From the NCBI RefSeq assembly GCF_014203895.1, contig NZ_JACHJY010000006.1, forward strand, positions 62,001-126,000: a stretch of 64,000 nucleotides of DNA, given 5' to 3'. Numbering within the stretch: position 1 is the first letter of the stretch; each line of letters begins with the position of its first letter. This stretch comes from Streptomyces nymphaeiformis. Lineage in GTDB: Bacteria > Actinomycetota > Actinomycetes > Streptomycetales > Streptomycetaceae. Below the pieces are notes generated by a model. It was not told the DNA's origin. It did not search any database and saw nothing but the letters and a program-made list of their open reading frames with translations. Of this stretch, positions 28,974 through 37,770 are shown piece by piece. The position numbers and the translations under genes are program-made.

Positions 28974-29274
28974 ACGGTTTCCTTCCAGCACGCCCGCACA
29001 GGTGACCACGCGGGCGAAATCTTGCCCCTGGCACTGGTCTCCGACGTACGGGGTCACAGAAGACACGGGCCCGTGGTGCTGTGGGCGGCATACGGCGACG
29101 GCTGTGGAGTTGTGTGGTGCGGTGCGCACCCTTGAGGGTGCACGTGTGCCGTATGCGGGGCCTGACGGAAGCAAGACTCTGCCGGACGGCGACGCCGCAA
29201 GGCAATTCCGTGTTGCGTGTGAAAGCTCACACCTGGGTGGACGCAAGGGATTTGGCGGATACCGGCGACAGCAG
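28974..29274 (-). promoter_or_regulatory. Long control region of the transglycosylase gene with two palindromes
   Basis: No gene. 29217-29232 reads GTGTGAAAGCTCACAC (6-bp arms, 4-bp centre), similar in arms to Crp-type sites but with shorter spacing. 29126-29141 has GCACCCT and AGGGTGC arms around TG. Such long leaders before muralytic genes in Streptomyces sometimes contain a ydaO riboswitch; I could not find its conserved core here. Confidence 0.5.
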
Positions 29275-29316
29275 GGCGCCGCCCGGCTAAGCTCCTGCGC
29301 TTTGCCGGGCGGCGCC
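29275..29316 (-). terminator. Terminator hairpin after the PhoH gene
   Basis: Perfect 13-bp stem (29275-29287 with 29304-29316), 16-nt loop, 34 bp downstream of the PhoH-gene stop on the minus strand. Confidence 0.8.
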
Positions 29317-29350
29317 AACTCCCGTACCCCTACAGAAGGGTACGAACCGG

Positions 29351-30676
29351 TCAGATCGACACGTCCTCCAGCATCTCCGTCACGAGCGCGGCGATCTGGG
29401 AGCGCTCGGAGCGGGTGAGGGTGACGTGGGCGAAGAGCGGATGCCCCTTCAGCTTCTCGACCACGGCGACGACTCCGTCGTACCGGCCGACCCGGAGGTT
29501 GTCGCGCTGGGCGACGTCATGGGTCAGCACGACCCGCGAATTCGCCCCGATGCGGGACAGAACGGTCAACAGGACGTTCCGCTCCAGGGACTGGGCCTCG
29601 TCCACGATGACGAACGCGTCGTGGAGGGAGCGGCCCCGGATGTGGGTGAGCGGCAGGACCTCCAGCATCCCGCGGCCGAGCACCTCCTCGATGACCTCGC
29701 GGCTCGCGACCGAGGACAGCGTGTCGAAGACCGCCTGGGCCCACGGGCTCATCTTCTCGGACTCGCTGCCCGGCAGGTATCCGAGCTCCTGGCCGCCGAC
29801 CGCGTACAGCGGGCGGAAGACCATCACCTTCTGGTGCTGACGGCGCTCCAGGACCGCCTCCAGGCCCGCGCAGAGCGCGAGCGCGGACTTGCCGGTGCCG
29901 GCCCGGCCGCCCATGGAGATGATGCCGACGTCCGGGTCGAGGAGCAGGTCGAGCGCGATCCGCTGCTCGGCGCTGCGGCCGTGCAGCCCGAAGGCCTCCC
30001 GGTCGCCGCGGACGAGCCGCACGTTGCCCTCGGCGGTGACCCGGCCGAGCGCCTTGCCGCGCTCGGACTGGAGCACCAGTCCCGTGTGGACCGGGAGCTC
30101 GGCGGCCTCCGGCACGTACAGCGTGTGCTGCTCGAAGAGCAGGTCCACCTGCTCGCCGGAGAGGGCGAGCTCGGACATCCCGGTCCAGCCGTTGGCGTCC
30201 GTGATGGCGAGCTCGGCGCGGTACTCCTCGGCGAGGAGCCCGACCGACGAGGCCTTGATGCGCAGCGGCAGGTCCTTGGAGACGACCGTGACGTCGTACC
30301 CCTCCGCCTGGAGGTTGCGCGCGACCGCGAGGATCCGTGAGTCGTTGTCCCCCAACCTGTAGCCGGCGGGCAGGACGCCGGGGTCGGAATGGTTGAGTTC
30401 GACACGCAGGGTGCCGCCCAGCTCCCCGACGGGGAGGGGGGCGTCGAGGCGTCCGTACCGGACCCGGAAGTCGTCGAGCAGGCGCAGCGCCTGCCGGGCG
30501 AAGTAGCCGAGTTCGGGATGGTGCCGCTTGGCCTCCAGCTCCGTCACCACGACGATCGGGAGCACCACCTCGTGCTCCTCGAAGCGCGAGACGGCGTTGG
30601 GGTCGGCCAGCAGGACGCTGGTGTCGAGAACATAGGTGCGCCGGTCGGAAAGGCGGCGCTTCGTGCTGGTCACCAC
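29351..30676 (-). CDS. PIN-PhoH family ATPase (PhoH2-like)
   Basis: 441 residues joining an N-terminal PIN nuclease domain (YVLDTSVLLADPNA, VVVTELEAKR and the acidic LGDNDSRILAVA) to a C-terminal PhoH ATPase (Walker A GRAGTGKSALAL, and VIVDEAQSLERN as Walker B). PhoH2 proteins from mycobacteria combine RNA helicase and ribonuclease activity; that is the likely function here. Start near a GTG/ATG at 30676. Confidence 0.92.
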   Translation of the reverse strand: MVTSTKRRLSDRRTYVLDTSVLLADPNAVSRFEEHEVVLPIVVVTELEAKRHHPELGYFARQALRLLDDFRVRYGRLDAPLPVGELGGTLRVELNHSDPGVLPAGYRLGDNDSRILAVARNLQAEGYDVTVVSKDLPLRIKASSVGLLAEEYRAELAITDANGWTGMSELALSGEQVDLLFEQHTLYVPEAAELPVHTGLVLQSERGKALGRVTAEGNVRLVRGDREAFGLHGRSAEQRIALDLLLDPDVGIISMGGRAGTGKSALALCAGLEAVLERRQHQKVMVFRPLYAVGGQELGYLPGSESEKMSPWAQAVFDTLSSVASREVIEEVLGRGMLEVLPLTHIRGRSLHDAFVIVDEAQSLERNVLLTVLSRIGANSRVVLTHDVAQRDNLRVGRYDGVVAVVEKLKGHPLFAHVTLTRSERSQIAALVTEMLEDVSI

Positions 30677-30977
30677 GGAAGGACAGACCCCCTCTGAAGA
30701 CCCCTGTGAGGTCGGGGTGCGACGGAACCGGTGTCGCTGCGGAATGGGACCGGGCTCAGGCCGCGATGCGCGGGCCGAACCACGGCCCTCCGCTTCTCCC
30801 GTACGTGTCCCGCACGGTCGTCCTGGTGCAAGGGGCCTCCCGGGTGGCGGTCTCCGTGCCGCTCACTTCACTGGGGATATGCCCTCGAACACCCACTGCC
30901 ATGCCATGGCATATGACGACGTGTTCATGAACACGAGATGATCGGTTCCGACCGGGGATGGCCGACTGCGAGGTCAG
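30677..30977. other. Intergenic region upstream of the PhoH gene
   Basis: No gene seen. Carries two perfect palindromes: ATGCCATGGCAT at 30901-30912 and CGTGTTCATGAACACG at 30920-30935, within a stretch with more A/T than its surroundings. Expected to contain the PhoH promoter. Confidence 0.5.
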
Positions 30978-31041
30978 GTCCCGTGGCGCCCGGGTTCCGT
31001 GGTGCCCGGGTCCCGTGGCGCCCGGGTTCCGTGACGGCGCT
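30978..31041. repeat. Four tandem copies of a 16-bp unit
   Basis: GTCCCGTGGCGCCCGG and GTTCCGTGGTGCCCGG alternate at 30978, 30994 and 31010, with a diverged fourth at 31026 that reaches the isoprenyl transferase stop codon. Confidence 0.85.
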
Positions 31042-31802
31042 CAGGTTCCGTAGCGCCGGTGCCGGGCCGCGTAGTCGCGCAGCGCGCGCAGGAAGTCGAC
31101 CTTCCGGAAGGCCGGCCAGTGGACCTCGCAGAAGTAGTACTCGGAGTGGGCGCTCTGCCACAGCATGAATCCGGACAGCCGCTGCTCGCCGCTGGTGCGG
31201 ATCACCAGGTCCGGGTCGGGCTGACCGCGCGTGTAGAGGTGCTCCGAGATGTGCTCGACGTCGACGATCTCGGCGAGCTCCTCGAAGCTCGTCCCCCGCT
31301 CCGCGTGCTCCAGGAGCAGCGAGCGGACGGCGTCCGCGATCTCCTGCCGGCCGCCGTAGCCCACGGCGACGTTCACGAGTATCCCGGTGTTGGTGCGGGT
31401 GGCCTCCTCGGCCTCCTTCAGCACCGACTGCGTACGGGAGGGCAGCAGGTCCATCGTGCCGACGTGGTGCACCCGCCAGCGGCCGTCGGCGGCCAGCGCG
31501 CGCACGGCGTTCTCGATGATGCCGAGCAGCGGGACGAGCTGCTCCTCGGGGCGGTTCAGGTTGTCCGTGGAGAGCATCCAGAGCGTGACGACCTCGACGT
31601 CCGTCTCGGAACACCAGCCGAGCAGCTCCTGGATCTTGTCCGCGCCGGCCTTGTGTCCCTGCTCGGGGGTCCCGCCGGACGCCTTGGCCCAGCGACGGTT
31701 CCCGTCGAGGATGACCCCGATGTGCTTGGGCACCTGGGTGTGGTCGAGGCGGCCTTCCACCCGGCGTGCGTAGAGCCCGTACACCAGGTCGCGCAGGTTC
31801 AC
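31041..31802 (-). CDS. uppS: cis-Prenyl (isoprenyl/undecaprenyl) diphosphate synthase
   Basis: 253 residues. Catalytic Asp33 is in VILDGNRRWAK, followed by TLWMLSTDNLNRP and the C-terminal IRTSGEQRLSGFMLWQSA block typical of the family. It elongates a prenyl diphosphate with cis double bonds, giving the lipid carrier for cell-wall synthesis or a shorter product. Tandem 16-bp repeats begin at its stop codon. Confidence 0.93.
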   Translation of the reverse strand: MNLRDLVYGLYARRVEGRLDHTQVPKHIGVILDGNRRWAKASGGTPEQGHKAGADKIQELLGWCSETDVEVVTLWMLSTDNLNRPEEQLVPLLGIIENAVRALAADGRWRVHHVGTMDLLPSRTQSVLKEAEEATRTNTGILVNVAVGYGGRQEIADAVRSLLLEHAERGTSFEELAEIVDVEHISEHLYTRGQPDPDLVIRTSGEQRLSGFMLWQSAHSEYYFCEVHWPAFRKVDFLRALRDYAARHRRYGT

Positions 31803-31913
31803 TGTTCTTTACCCCTCCATGCAGTGTCGGCCCCCCGAGGCCGCCACATTACTGCGGACGGGCAGCGAGCTCACAGGCCGGGACTGTCACAAGTCCGTGA
31901 TAAGCAGAGATAC

Positions 31914-32951
31914 GTGACTGATTCCCCCCTCTACCGCGCCTCCGCGGACCGCTACGACGCCATGGAGTACCGCCGCACGGGCCGCTCCGGCCTCAAGCTC
32001 CCGGCGATCTCCCTCGGCCTCTGGCACAACTTCGGCGACGACAAGGCCCTCGGCACGCAGCGCGCGATCCTGCGCCGCGCCTTCGACCTCGGCGTCACCC
32101 ACTTCGACCTGGCGAACAACTACGGGCCGCCGCCCGGCTCCGCCGAGCTGAACTTCGGCAAGATCTTCGCCCAGGACTTCGCGCCCTACCGCGACGAGCT
32201 GATCATCTCGACCAAGGCCGGCTACGAGATGCACCCCGGCCCCTACGGCGAGTGGGGCTCCCGCAAGTACCTGATGTCCTCGCTCGACGCCTCCCTGAAG
32301 CGGATGGGCCTCGACTACGTCGACATCTTCTACTCGCACCGCTTCGACCCGCACACCCCGCTGGAGGAGACGATGGGGGCCCTCGCCTCCGCCGTCCAGC
32401 AGGGCAAGGCGCTGTACGTCGGCGTCTCCTCGTACAACAGCGAGCAGACCGCCGAGGCCGCGCGGATCCTCCAGGACATGGGCGTCCGGCCGCTCATCCA
32501 CCAGCCCTCGTACTCCATGATCAACCGGTGGACCGAGGAGGACGCCCTCCTCGACACCCTGGAGGCGGCCGGCATGGGCTGCATCTCCTTCGTCCCGCTC
32601 GCGCAGGGCCTGCTCACCAACAAGTACCTGAAGGGCATCCCGGCGGGCTCGCGGGCCACCCAGGGCAAGTCCCTCGACCCGAACCTGCTCTCCGACGAGG
32701 TGCTGCGGCGGCTGCGCGGCCTCGCCGACATCGCCCAGCGGCGCGGGCAGACCCTCGCCCAGCTGGCGCTGTCGTGGGTGCTGCGGGACGAGCGGATGAC
32801 CTCGGCGCTGATCGGCGCGTCCAGCGTCGCCCAGCTGGAGGAGAACGTGGCCGCGCTCGCGGGCGCGCCGCTGACGGACGAGGAGCTCAAGGAGATCGAC
32901 TCGTTCGCCGTGGACACCGCCGGCACGAACATCTGGGCGGGCCGGGGCTGA
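31914..32951 (+). CDS. Aldo/keto reductase (YghZ/L-glyceraldehyde-3-phosphate reductase type)
   Basis: 345 residues. The AKR tetrad is visible: FDLANNYGPPPGSAE (Asp and Tyr), IISTKAGYEM (Lys) and IFYSHRFDPH (His). The N-terminal MEYRRTGRSGLKLPAISLG and WGSRKYLMSSLDASLKRM match the YghZ group, which reduces L-glyceraldehyde 3-phosphate and other aldehydes. The GTG start at 31914 gives the conserved TDSPLYRASADRYD lead. A hairpin follows at 33007. Confidence 0.9.
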   Translation: MTDSPLYRASADRYDAMEYRRTGRSGLKLPAISLGLWHNFGDDKALGTQRAILRRAFDLGVTHFDLANNYGPPPGSAELNFGKIFAQDFAPYRDELIISTKAGYEMHPGPYGEWGSRKYLMSSLDASLKRMGLDYVDIFYSHRFDPHTPLEETMGALASAVQQGKALYVGVSSYNSEQTAEAARILQDMGVRPLIHQPSYSMINRWTEEDALLDTLEAAGMGCISFVPLAQGLLTNKYLKGIPAGSRATQGKSLDPNLLSDEVLRRLRGLADIAQRRGQTLAQLALSWVLRDERMTSALIGASSVAQLEENVAALAGAPLTDEELKEIDSFAVDTAGTNIWAGRG

Positions 32952-33006
32952 GGCCCCGGCGGGCCGGTCCGGGCCGACGGTCCCGTCGGCCCCCGGGCAA
33001 GAAAAC

Positions 33007-33039
33007 GGGCCGGTCCGTGGGGGGGATACGGACCGGCCC
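33007..33039 (+). terminator. Terminator hairpin after the aldo/keto reductase
   Basis: 12-bp stem (33007-33018 with 33028-33039) and a 9-nt G-rich loop. Confidence 0.85.
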
Positions 33040-33290
33040 GAGGGGGGGTTTCCACCATAACCCTTCGATAGTCGTCTTGCGCGCCACGCGCGCCGAACGA
33101 ACGGCCTCCAATTCCCCGGAACCCAAGCGGCACAAGGGCTCCGAGGCCCCGTGGCGGGTTTGCGCCCCGGCGTGGCGGCGGGGTTCCGTCCCTCCGAAGA
33201 GGGACCTCACGGCGTTGACGCGAGGGGACGCGGTGGGGCCACGGGGCGGGCGGCTTCGCGGTGGGTCGGACGGGCGCGGACGGGCGGAGG
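33040..33290. other. Intergenic region without recognised genes
   Basis: 251 bp between the terminator and the tandem repeats. Apart from local G-rich runs I see no gene or clear signal. Confidence 0.4.
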
Positions 33291-33440
33291 TCCGGCAGGT
33301 CGGACGGGCTCCGGCTGGTGGATCTCCGGCAGGTCGGACAGGCTCCGGCTGGTGGATCTCCGGCAGGTCGGCCAGGCTCGGGCTGGTGGCTTTCCGGCAG
33401 GTCGGCCGCCGGTTCGGCGGGCGGCTTTCGGCAGGTCAGC
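33291..33440. repeat. Tandem 34-bp repeats reaching into the 3' end of a membrane-protein gene
   Basis: Units begin with TCCGGCAGGTCGG at 33291, 33325, 33359 and 33393, with a fifth degenerate copy at 33428. The first two differ by one base over 34 bp; the later ones diverge. The last copy overlaps the stop codon region of the DUF2079 gene. Confidence 0.88.
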
Positions 33441-34929
33441 GGCCGGTTCGGCGGTGCAGGAGCGTGATCCCGTCCCGCCGGGCGACGACCTCGTAGCCGT
33501 ACGTCCGGGTCGCGGCCTCCAGCTCCGCCTTCTGCCGCTCCAGCGAGTAGGGCCAGTGGCCCGAGGGGTACGGCCAGGCTTCGGGCGCCCGCTCGTCGTG
33601 GACGATCCACGCGGCCGTCGGCGCCGGGATGTGCGGGACGTCGTACCGGTAGAGCTCGCCGCCCACCGGGAACGTCGGGAAGAGGACGACCGTGCAGCGC
33701 GCGGTGAGCTGCGGCGCGAGCCGGTTGGAGGCGGCGACGGTGGCCCCGTCGGGGATGCGGGCGAGCAGCGCGCGGGCCGCCTCGATGTGCGGGGTGGTGC
33801 GCCAGGTGGCCCGCTGGGCGAGCTGGGCCAGCGGGAACGACGGCAGCAGGACGACGGTCACGGCGAGGACGGTCGCGAGGACGGCCCGCAGCTCGCGCCG
33901 GGACTTGCCCCCGAGCACGTCGACGAGGCCGGCGAAGACGACCGGCATCAGGATCGCGCTGTAGTGGAAGGCCGTGCCCCAGTGGAAGCCGTTCTCGGAG
34001 AGCAGCCGCCAGCCGAGCGTGGGGACGGCGATCAGCGCGAGCGGTGAGCGGAGCGCGAGCAGCGCGGACGGCGCGAAGACCAGGATCAGGGTGACCGCCT
34101 TGACCTCGGGGCGGAGCACGTCGAGCGGGGCGTGCGCGAGAGTGGAGAGCAGGGAGCCCTGCGCGTCGGCGAGGTTGCCGCCGTGGGCGTAGCCGCCGCC
34201 GGGGTTGAAGGCCGGCAGCAGGACCTCGACCTCCAGGACCGAACCGAGGACGCCGACGGCGGCGGTGACGAGCCCGAGGCGGCGGGGCCCCTTGAGGGCG
34301 GTGTACGCGCCGACGGCGGCGAGCGTGAACCCCAGGTCCTCCTTGACCAGCAGCAGGGGCGCCGCCCAGGCGACGGCCTGCCGCCACCTCCGCGTGGCGA
34401 GCGCTTCGAGGGAGAACGAGAGCAGCGGGACGGCGAGCGCGACCTCGTGGAAGTCGAAGGCGGCGGCGGAGGCGACGCCCCAGCTCAGCCCGTACCCGAC
34501 GGCGACGGTGTGCGCGGCCGCGGGCCCGAGGACGGCCTCGGCGCGACGGGCGAGGGGGACGACGGCGAGGGCGAGCAGCGCGGACTGGGCGAGCAGCAGG
34601 CAGAGCGGGGAGGGCCAGAGCCGGTAGAGGGGGGCGAGGGCGGCGAGCAGGGGGTGGAAGTGGTCGCCGAGGAGGTTGAACCCCTCGCCGCGCAAGGGGG
34701 CGACGGGTGCCCTGAGTTCGGCGTAGGCGCGGACGGCCTGCTCGAAGATGCCGAGGTCGTAGCCGGTGGTGCGCAGGAGCTGGTGCCGGCGCACGGCGAC
34801 GGTGGCGTAGAGGAGGAAGAGGGCGGCGGCCCAGATCCAGGGGATGGGCCGGGGGCGGCGGTACCAGGGAGTCGGGGCCGGTGCGGGAGCCGCGCCCGTT
34901 ACGGGGGTTTCATTCGCAATTGTCCGCAT
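33436..34929 (-). CDS. DUF2079 membrane protein
   Basis: 497 residues with about 9-10 hydrophobic helices. GYDLGIFEQAVRAYA and LLGDHFHPLLAALAPLYRLWPSP match the DUF2079 signature, a family with a GT-C glycosyltransferase-like layout; an activity has not been assigned. C-terminal soluble part after residue 380. The adjacent tandem repeats touch its 3' end. Confidence 0.88.
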   Translation of the reverse strand: MRTIANETPVTGAAPAPAPTPWYRRPRPIPWIWAAALFLLYATVAVRRHQLLRTTGYDLGIFEQAVRAYAELRAPVAPLRGEGFNLLGDHFHPLLAALAPLYRLWPSPLCLLLAQSALLALAVVPLARRAEAVLGPAAAHTVAVGYGLSWGVASAAAFDFHEVALAVPLLSFSLEALATRRWRQAVAWAAPLLLVKEDLGFTLAAVGAYTALKGPRRLGLVTAAVGVLGSVLEVEVLLPAFNPGGGYAHGGNLADAQGSLLSTLAHAPLDVLRPEVKAVTLILVFAPSALLALRSPLALIAVPTLGWRLLSENGFHWGTAFHYSAILMPVVFAGLVDVLGGKSRRELRAVLATVLAVTVVLLPSFPLAQLAQRATWRTTPHIEAARALLARIPDGATVAASNRLAPQLTARCTVVLFPTFPVGGELYRYDVPHIPAPTAAWIVHDERAPEAWPYPSGHWPYSLERQKAELEAATRTYGYEVVARRDGITLLHRRTGR

Positions 34930-34989
34930 GTGCGGCGATGCTAGGGGCGGTCCTTCCGGGCACGGCGGTGAACGCGCCGAGGCGGGTCC

Positions 34990-35727
34990 TCACGGCACGG
35001 CGGTGAACGCGCCGAAGAGGAGGCCGAGCAGGGCGCCCCCGAGCATGAAGGGGCCGAAGGGGATCGCCGAGGAGCGGCCGGCGCGGCGCAGCAGCATCAG
35101 CCCGAGGCCGTACACCGCGCCGAGGAGGAAGCCCGCGAAGGCCCCGGCGAAGAGCACGCCCCAGCCGTACCAGCCGAGGGCGGCGCCCAGCGGGACCGCC
35201 AGTTTCACGTCGCCGAAGCCGAGCCCGCTGGGGTTGATCCAGAACAGCACCAGATAGGCCCCGCCGAGGGCGAGCCCGCCGAGTACCGCGTGGATCCAGG
35301 AACCGGCCTCGTACGGGAGGAGTTCGGCGCCGCCGAGGAGCAGCGGGACGGCGGCGGCGAGCGGCAGGGTGAGCCCGTCCGGAAGCCGGTGCACGCGCGC
35401 GTCCACGCAGGCGAGGAGGACGGCGAAGGGCGCGCCGAGCAGCCAGACCGCCAGCTCGGGCCGGGGCCCGCCGGTGGCGGCGGCGAGCGCGGCGCAGGCG
35501 AGGGCGGTGAGCAGGGGTGCGACGTACGGGCTCGGGGTGGTCGCGCAGGCCTGCCGTCCGGGGCCGCCGAGCCAGCCGCGCCCGGGCCCGGCCAGGACGT
35601 GTCCGGCGGGGCAGCGGTCCCGCCACGGCTCCTCCGGCTCCACGGAGAGCCGGTACGCGGCCCGGGGCACGAGCAGCCCGACGGCGGCCCCCCACAGGGC
35701 GGCGACGGTGATCAGCGTGACGTACAC
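34990..35727 (-). CDS. Prepilin peptidase, A24 family
   Basis: 245 residues of membrane aspartyl protease that trims type IV/Flp prepilins. The two catalytic aspartates lie in VDARVHRLPDGLTLP and GFGDVKLAVPLG (GxGD). Between the first helix and the core there is CPAGHVLAGPGR and QACATTP where other enzymes carry a CxxC...CxxC zinc site; two cysteines are missing. The GTG start is at 35727. It is about 4 kb from the Tad operon whose Flp pilin it presumably matures. Confidence 0.9.
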   Translation of the reverse strand: MYVTLITVAALWGAAVGLLVPRAAYRLSVEPEEPWRDRCPAGHVLAGPGRGWLGGPGRQACATTPSPYVAPLLTALACAALAAATGGPRPELAVWLLGAPFAVLLACVDARVHRLPDGLTLPLAAAVPLLLGGAELLPYEAGSWIHAVLGGLALGGAYLVLFWINPSGLGFGDVKLAVPLGAALGWYGWGVLFAGAFAGFLLGAVYGLGLMLLRRAGRSSAIPFGPFMLGGALLGLLFGAFTAVP

Positions 35728-35767
35728 GGACGAGACCCTAGGCGCCGGGGCCGCTACGGTCTGCCGC

Positions 35768-36148
35768 ATGGGGAAATGGGTGGACGGGACGGGGACGTTG
35801 GCGGTGGCCGCCGGGGAGATCCCGCTGGAGGTGGCGGCCTCGTACCGGGCGCGGCGGCGGGGACTGCTCGGCCGGGACGGGATCGCGGGGGCGCTGCTCA
35901 TCGTCCGGACGAACAGCGTGCACACCTTCGGCATGCGCTTCCCGATCGACGTGGCCTATCTGGACGGCTCGTTCACGGTCCGGTCGGTGGTGACGATGGT
36001 GCCGGGGCGGCTCGGGATGATCCGGCCGCGCGGCCGGCACGTCCTGGAGGCGGAGGCGGGCGCGATGGCGGGGTGGGGACTGGAACCGGGGGTACGCGTG
36101 CGCGTGTCAGGGGAACAGGTCACGGAGGACCCGAACCGAGCAGTGTGA
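35768..36148 (+). CDS. DUF192 family protein
   Basis: 126 residues with the full DUF192 pattern: ASYRARRRGLLGRDGI, NSVHTFGMRFPIDVAYLD and MIRPRGRHVLEAEAG. A small beta-barrel of unknown function. It lacks a signal peptide here. Its last 29 bp overlap the converging membrane-protein gene, an unusual 3'-3' overlap. Confidence 0.85.
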   Translation: MGKWVDGTGTLAVAAGEIPLEVAASYRARRRGLLGRDGIAGALLIVRTNSVHTFGMRFPIDVAYLDGSFTVRSVVTMVPGRLGMIRPRGRHVLEAEAGAMAGWGLEPGVRVRVSGEQVTEDPNRAV

Positions 36149-37220
36149 ACGCCCCGTAGGCACCGGAGGCGAGCGCGAGCCCGGCGAGGACGGGCACGGC
36201 GATGCGCGTCCGCACGCGCGCGAGGGCCACGGCGGGCGGGAGGAGGAGCCCGAAGGCGGGCATCATCAGGCGCGGCCGGGAGCCGAAGTAGGCGGCGCCG
36301 ACGAGGGAGACGAACACGACGCCGATCGTGTAGACGAGCAGCGGCAGCGGCTGCCGCTGCCGCACGCACAGCGCGACCAGCCAGCCGAGCAGCGCGAGCG
36401 CCGCGCACAGGCCGAGGGCGGCGGGCCACGGCAGGCCCGCGATGAACGCGGCGAGGGCGACACCGAAGTCGATGGAGTTGCCCCAGGCGGCCTGGACGTC
36501 GAAGTAGGCGGTCGGGCTGCCCTGGCGGACGCCGACGTAGGCGACGTACGCGAGCCAGCCCAGCGGCGCGATGAGCACTCCCGCGAGGGTGGACCAGGGC
36601 AGCCTTCTGTCCCGTACGAGGGTCACGAGGGCCGTGATGCCGAGGGCGGCGATCAGCGCGGCGGCCGTCGGCCGGGTGAGGCCCGCGGCCGAGCACAGGA
36701 CACCGGCGAGGATCCAGCGCCCGCGCAGCACGGCGTACAGCGACCAGGCGGCGAAGGCGGTGAACAGGGTCTCCGTGTACGCCATGGACTGGACGAACGC
36801 GGTCGGGTACACGCCCCAGAGCACGGCGAGGAGGACGCCGGCCCTCCTCCCGGCGACGTGGTCACCGCACCTGAAGATGCCCCAGGCGGCGGCGAGCCCG
36901 GCCGTCCAGGAGACGAGGAGTCCGGCGGTGGCCGCGTCGACCGGCAGGACGGCGGACAGGCCGCGCTCCAGGGCGGGGAGGAGCGGGAAGAAGGCGAGGT
37001 CGGAGTGGACGTCGCCGTTCGGCAGGGTGACCTGGTACCCGTACCCGTGCTCGGCGATCCGCACGTACCAGACGGAGTCCCAGCGCCCCTTGAGCCGGTG
37101 CAGGCCGTCCTCGCCGGTCGCGGCGGCGGCGACGGCGAGGACGACGAGACCGACGACACGAGTGGCGGCATAGCCGCCGAGGGCGGCGAGGGTGGAGCGG
37201 TCGGGCCTGGTCAGGGGCAT
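36120..37220 (-). CDS. GT-C-type mannosyltransferase-like membrane protein (PIG-V-related)
   Basis: 366 residues with 8-9 helices. RWDSVWYVRIAEHGYGY and SDLAFFPLLPALER match the N-terminal loop of PIG-V-like mannosyltransferases, where Asp and Phe-Phe-Pro elements are conserved. It probably transfers sugar from a lipid-linked donor on the outer membrane face; the acceptor is unknown. Convergent overlap of 29 bp with the DUF192 gene. Confidence 0.78.
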   Translation of the reverse strand: MPLTRPDRSTLAALGGYAATRVVGLVVLAVAAAATGEDGLHRLKGRWDSVWYVRIAEHGYGYQVTLPNGDVHSDLAFFPLLPALERGLSAVLPVDAATAGLLVSWTAGLAAAWGIFRCGDHVAGRRAGVLLAVLWGVYPTAFVQSMAYTETLFTAFAAWSLYAVLRGRWILAGVLCSAAGLTRPTAAALIAALGITALVTLVRDRRLPWSTLAGVLIAPLGWLAYVAYVGVRQGSPTAYFDVQAAWGNSIDFGVALAAFIAGLPWPAALGLCAALALLGWLVALCVRQRQPLPLLVYTIGVVFVSLVGAAYFGSRPRLMMPAFGLLLPPAVALARVRTRIAVPVLAGLALASGAYGAFTLLGSGPP

Positions 37221-37275
37221 GCACCCGATTATCCGGGGGCGTCCGTCCGGATCGGCCGAGGGTCTTGTACGGGGC

Positions 37276-37638
37276 TCACCCGAGGGGCCTTATACGGACG
37301 AACTTCGCGGCCATGACGGGACCGAGCTGCTCGACGATGGCGTGCCCGGGCTCGTGCGGCGAGGGCAGGTCGCCGAGGAACGACGTCACGATGACCTCGT
37401 CGATCCCGAGCACGCCACGCGCGCTCTGCTCCTCCAGGAAGTCGAGCGTCCGCCGCCAGTCGGCGGCGCCGGGGGCCTCTCCGAGGAAGGAGCGGACGGT
37501 GTCCTGGACGACGTCCCAGAAGAACACGTGCGGCTGGACACCGCCCTGATGGAAGACATGGGTCTCGTACACGCCCCGGAACTCGGGAATCCGGGTGACG
37601 AGGTCACTGACCAACTGCACGCTCACGGTCGCCGTCAT
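37276..37638 (-). CDS. Hypothetical protein, 120 aa
   Basis: Soluble, no signal or membrane segment. Contains ETHVFHQGGVQPHVFFWDVVQDTV and LDFLEEQSARGVLGIDEVIVTSFL; the end has GHAIVEQLGPVMAAKF, like small actinobacterial proteins of unknown function. I do not recognise a characterised family. The ATG at 37638 starts a uniform domain. It faces away from the DUF559-type gene. Confidence 0.72.
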   Translation of the reverse strand: MTATVSVQLVSDLVTRIPEFRGVYETHVFHQGGVQPHVFFWDVVQDTVRSFLGEAPGAADWRRTLDFLEEQSARGVLGIDEVIVTSFLGDLPSPHEPGHAIVEQLGPVMAAKFVRIRPLG

Positions 37639-37770
37639 CTGTCCAGAATGCTCCTGCTGAACGGGGTTGTCCCACCGGATCCCGCCGGATTTACGCTTTC
37701 CTGGCGACGTCTTTCGCCTGGTTTTCCACAGGGGGTGCGAAGTGTCCCTCTTCCGTGGATCGTTGGGCGT

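Noticed and set aside
28974..29350. ydaO (c-di-AMP) riboswitch before the transglycosylase
   Set aside because: The conserved GGGGGAACC and CCGAATCCG elements are missing. ATCCGCCAAATCCC alone is not enough.
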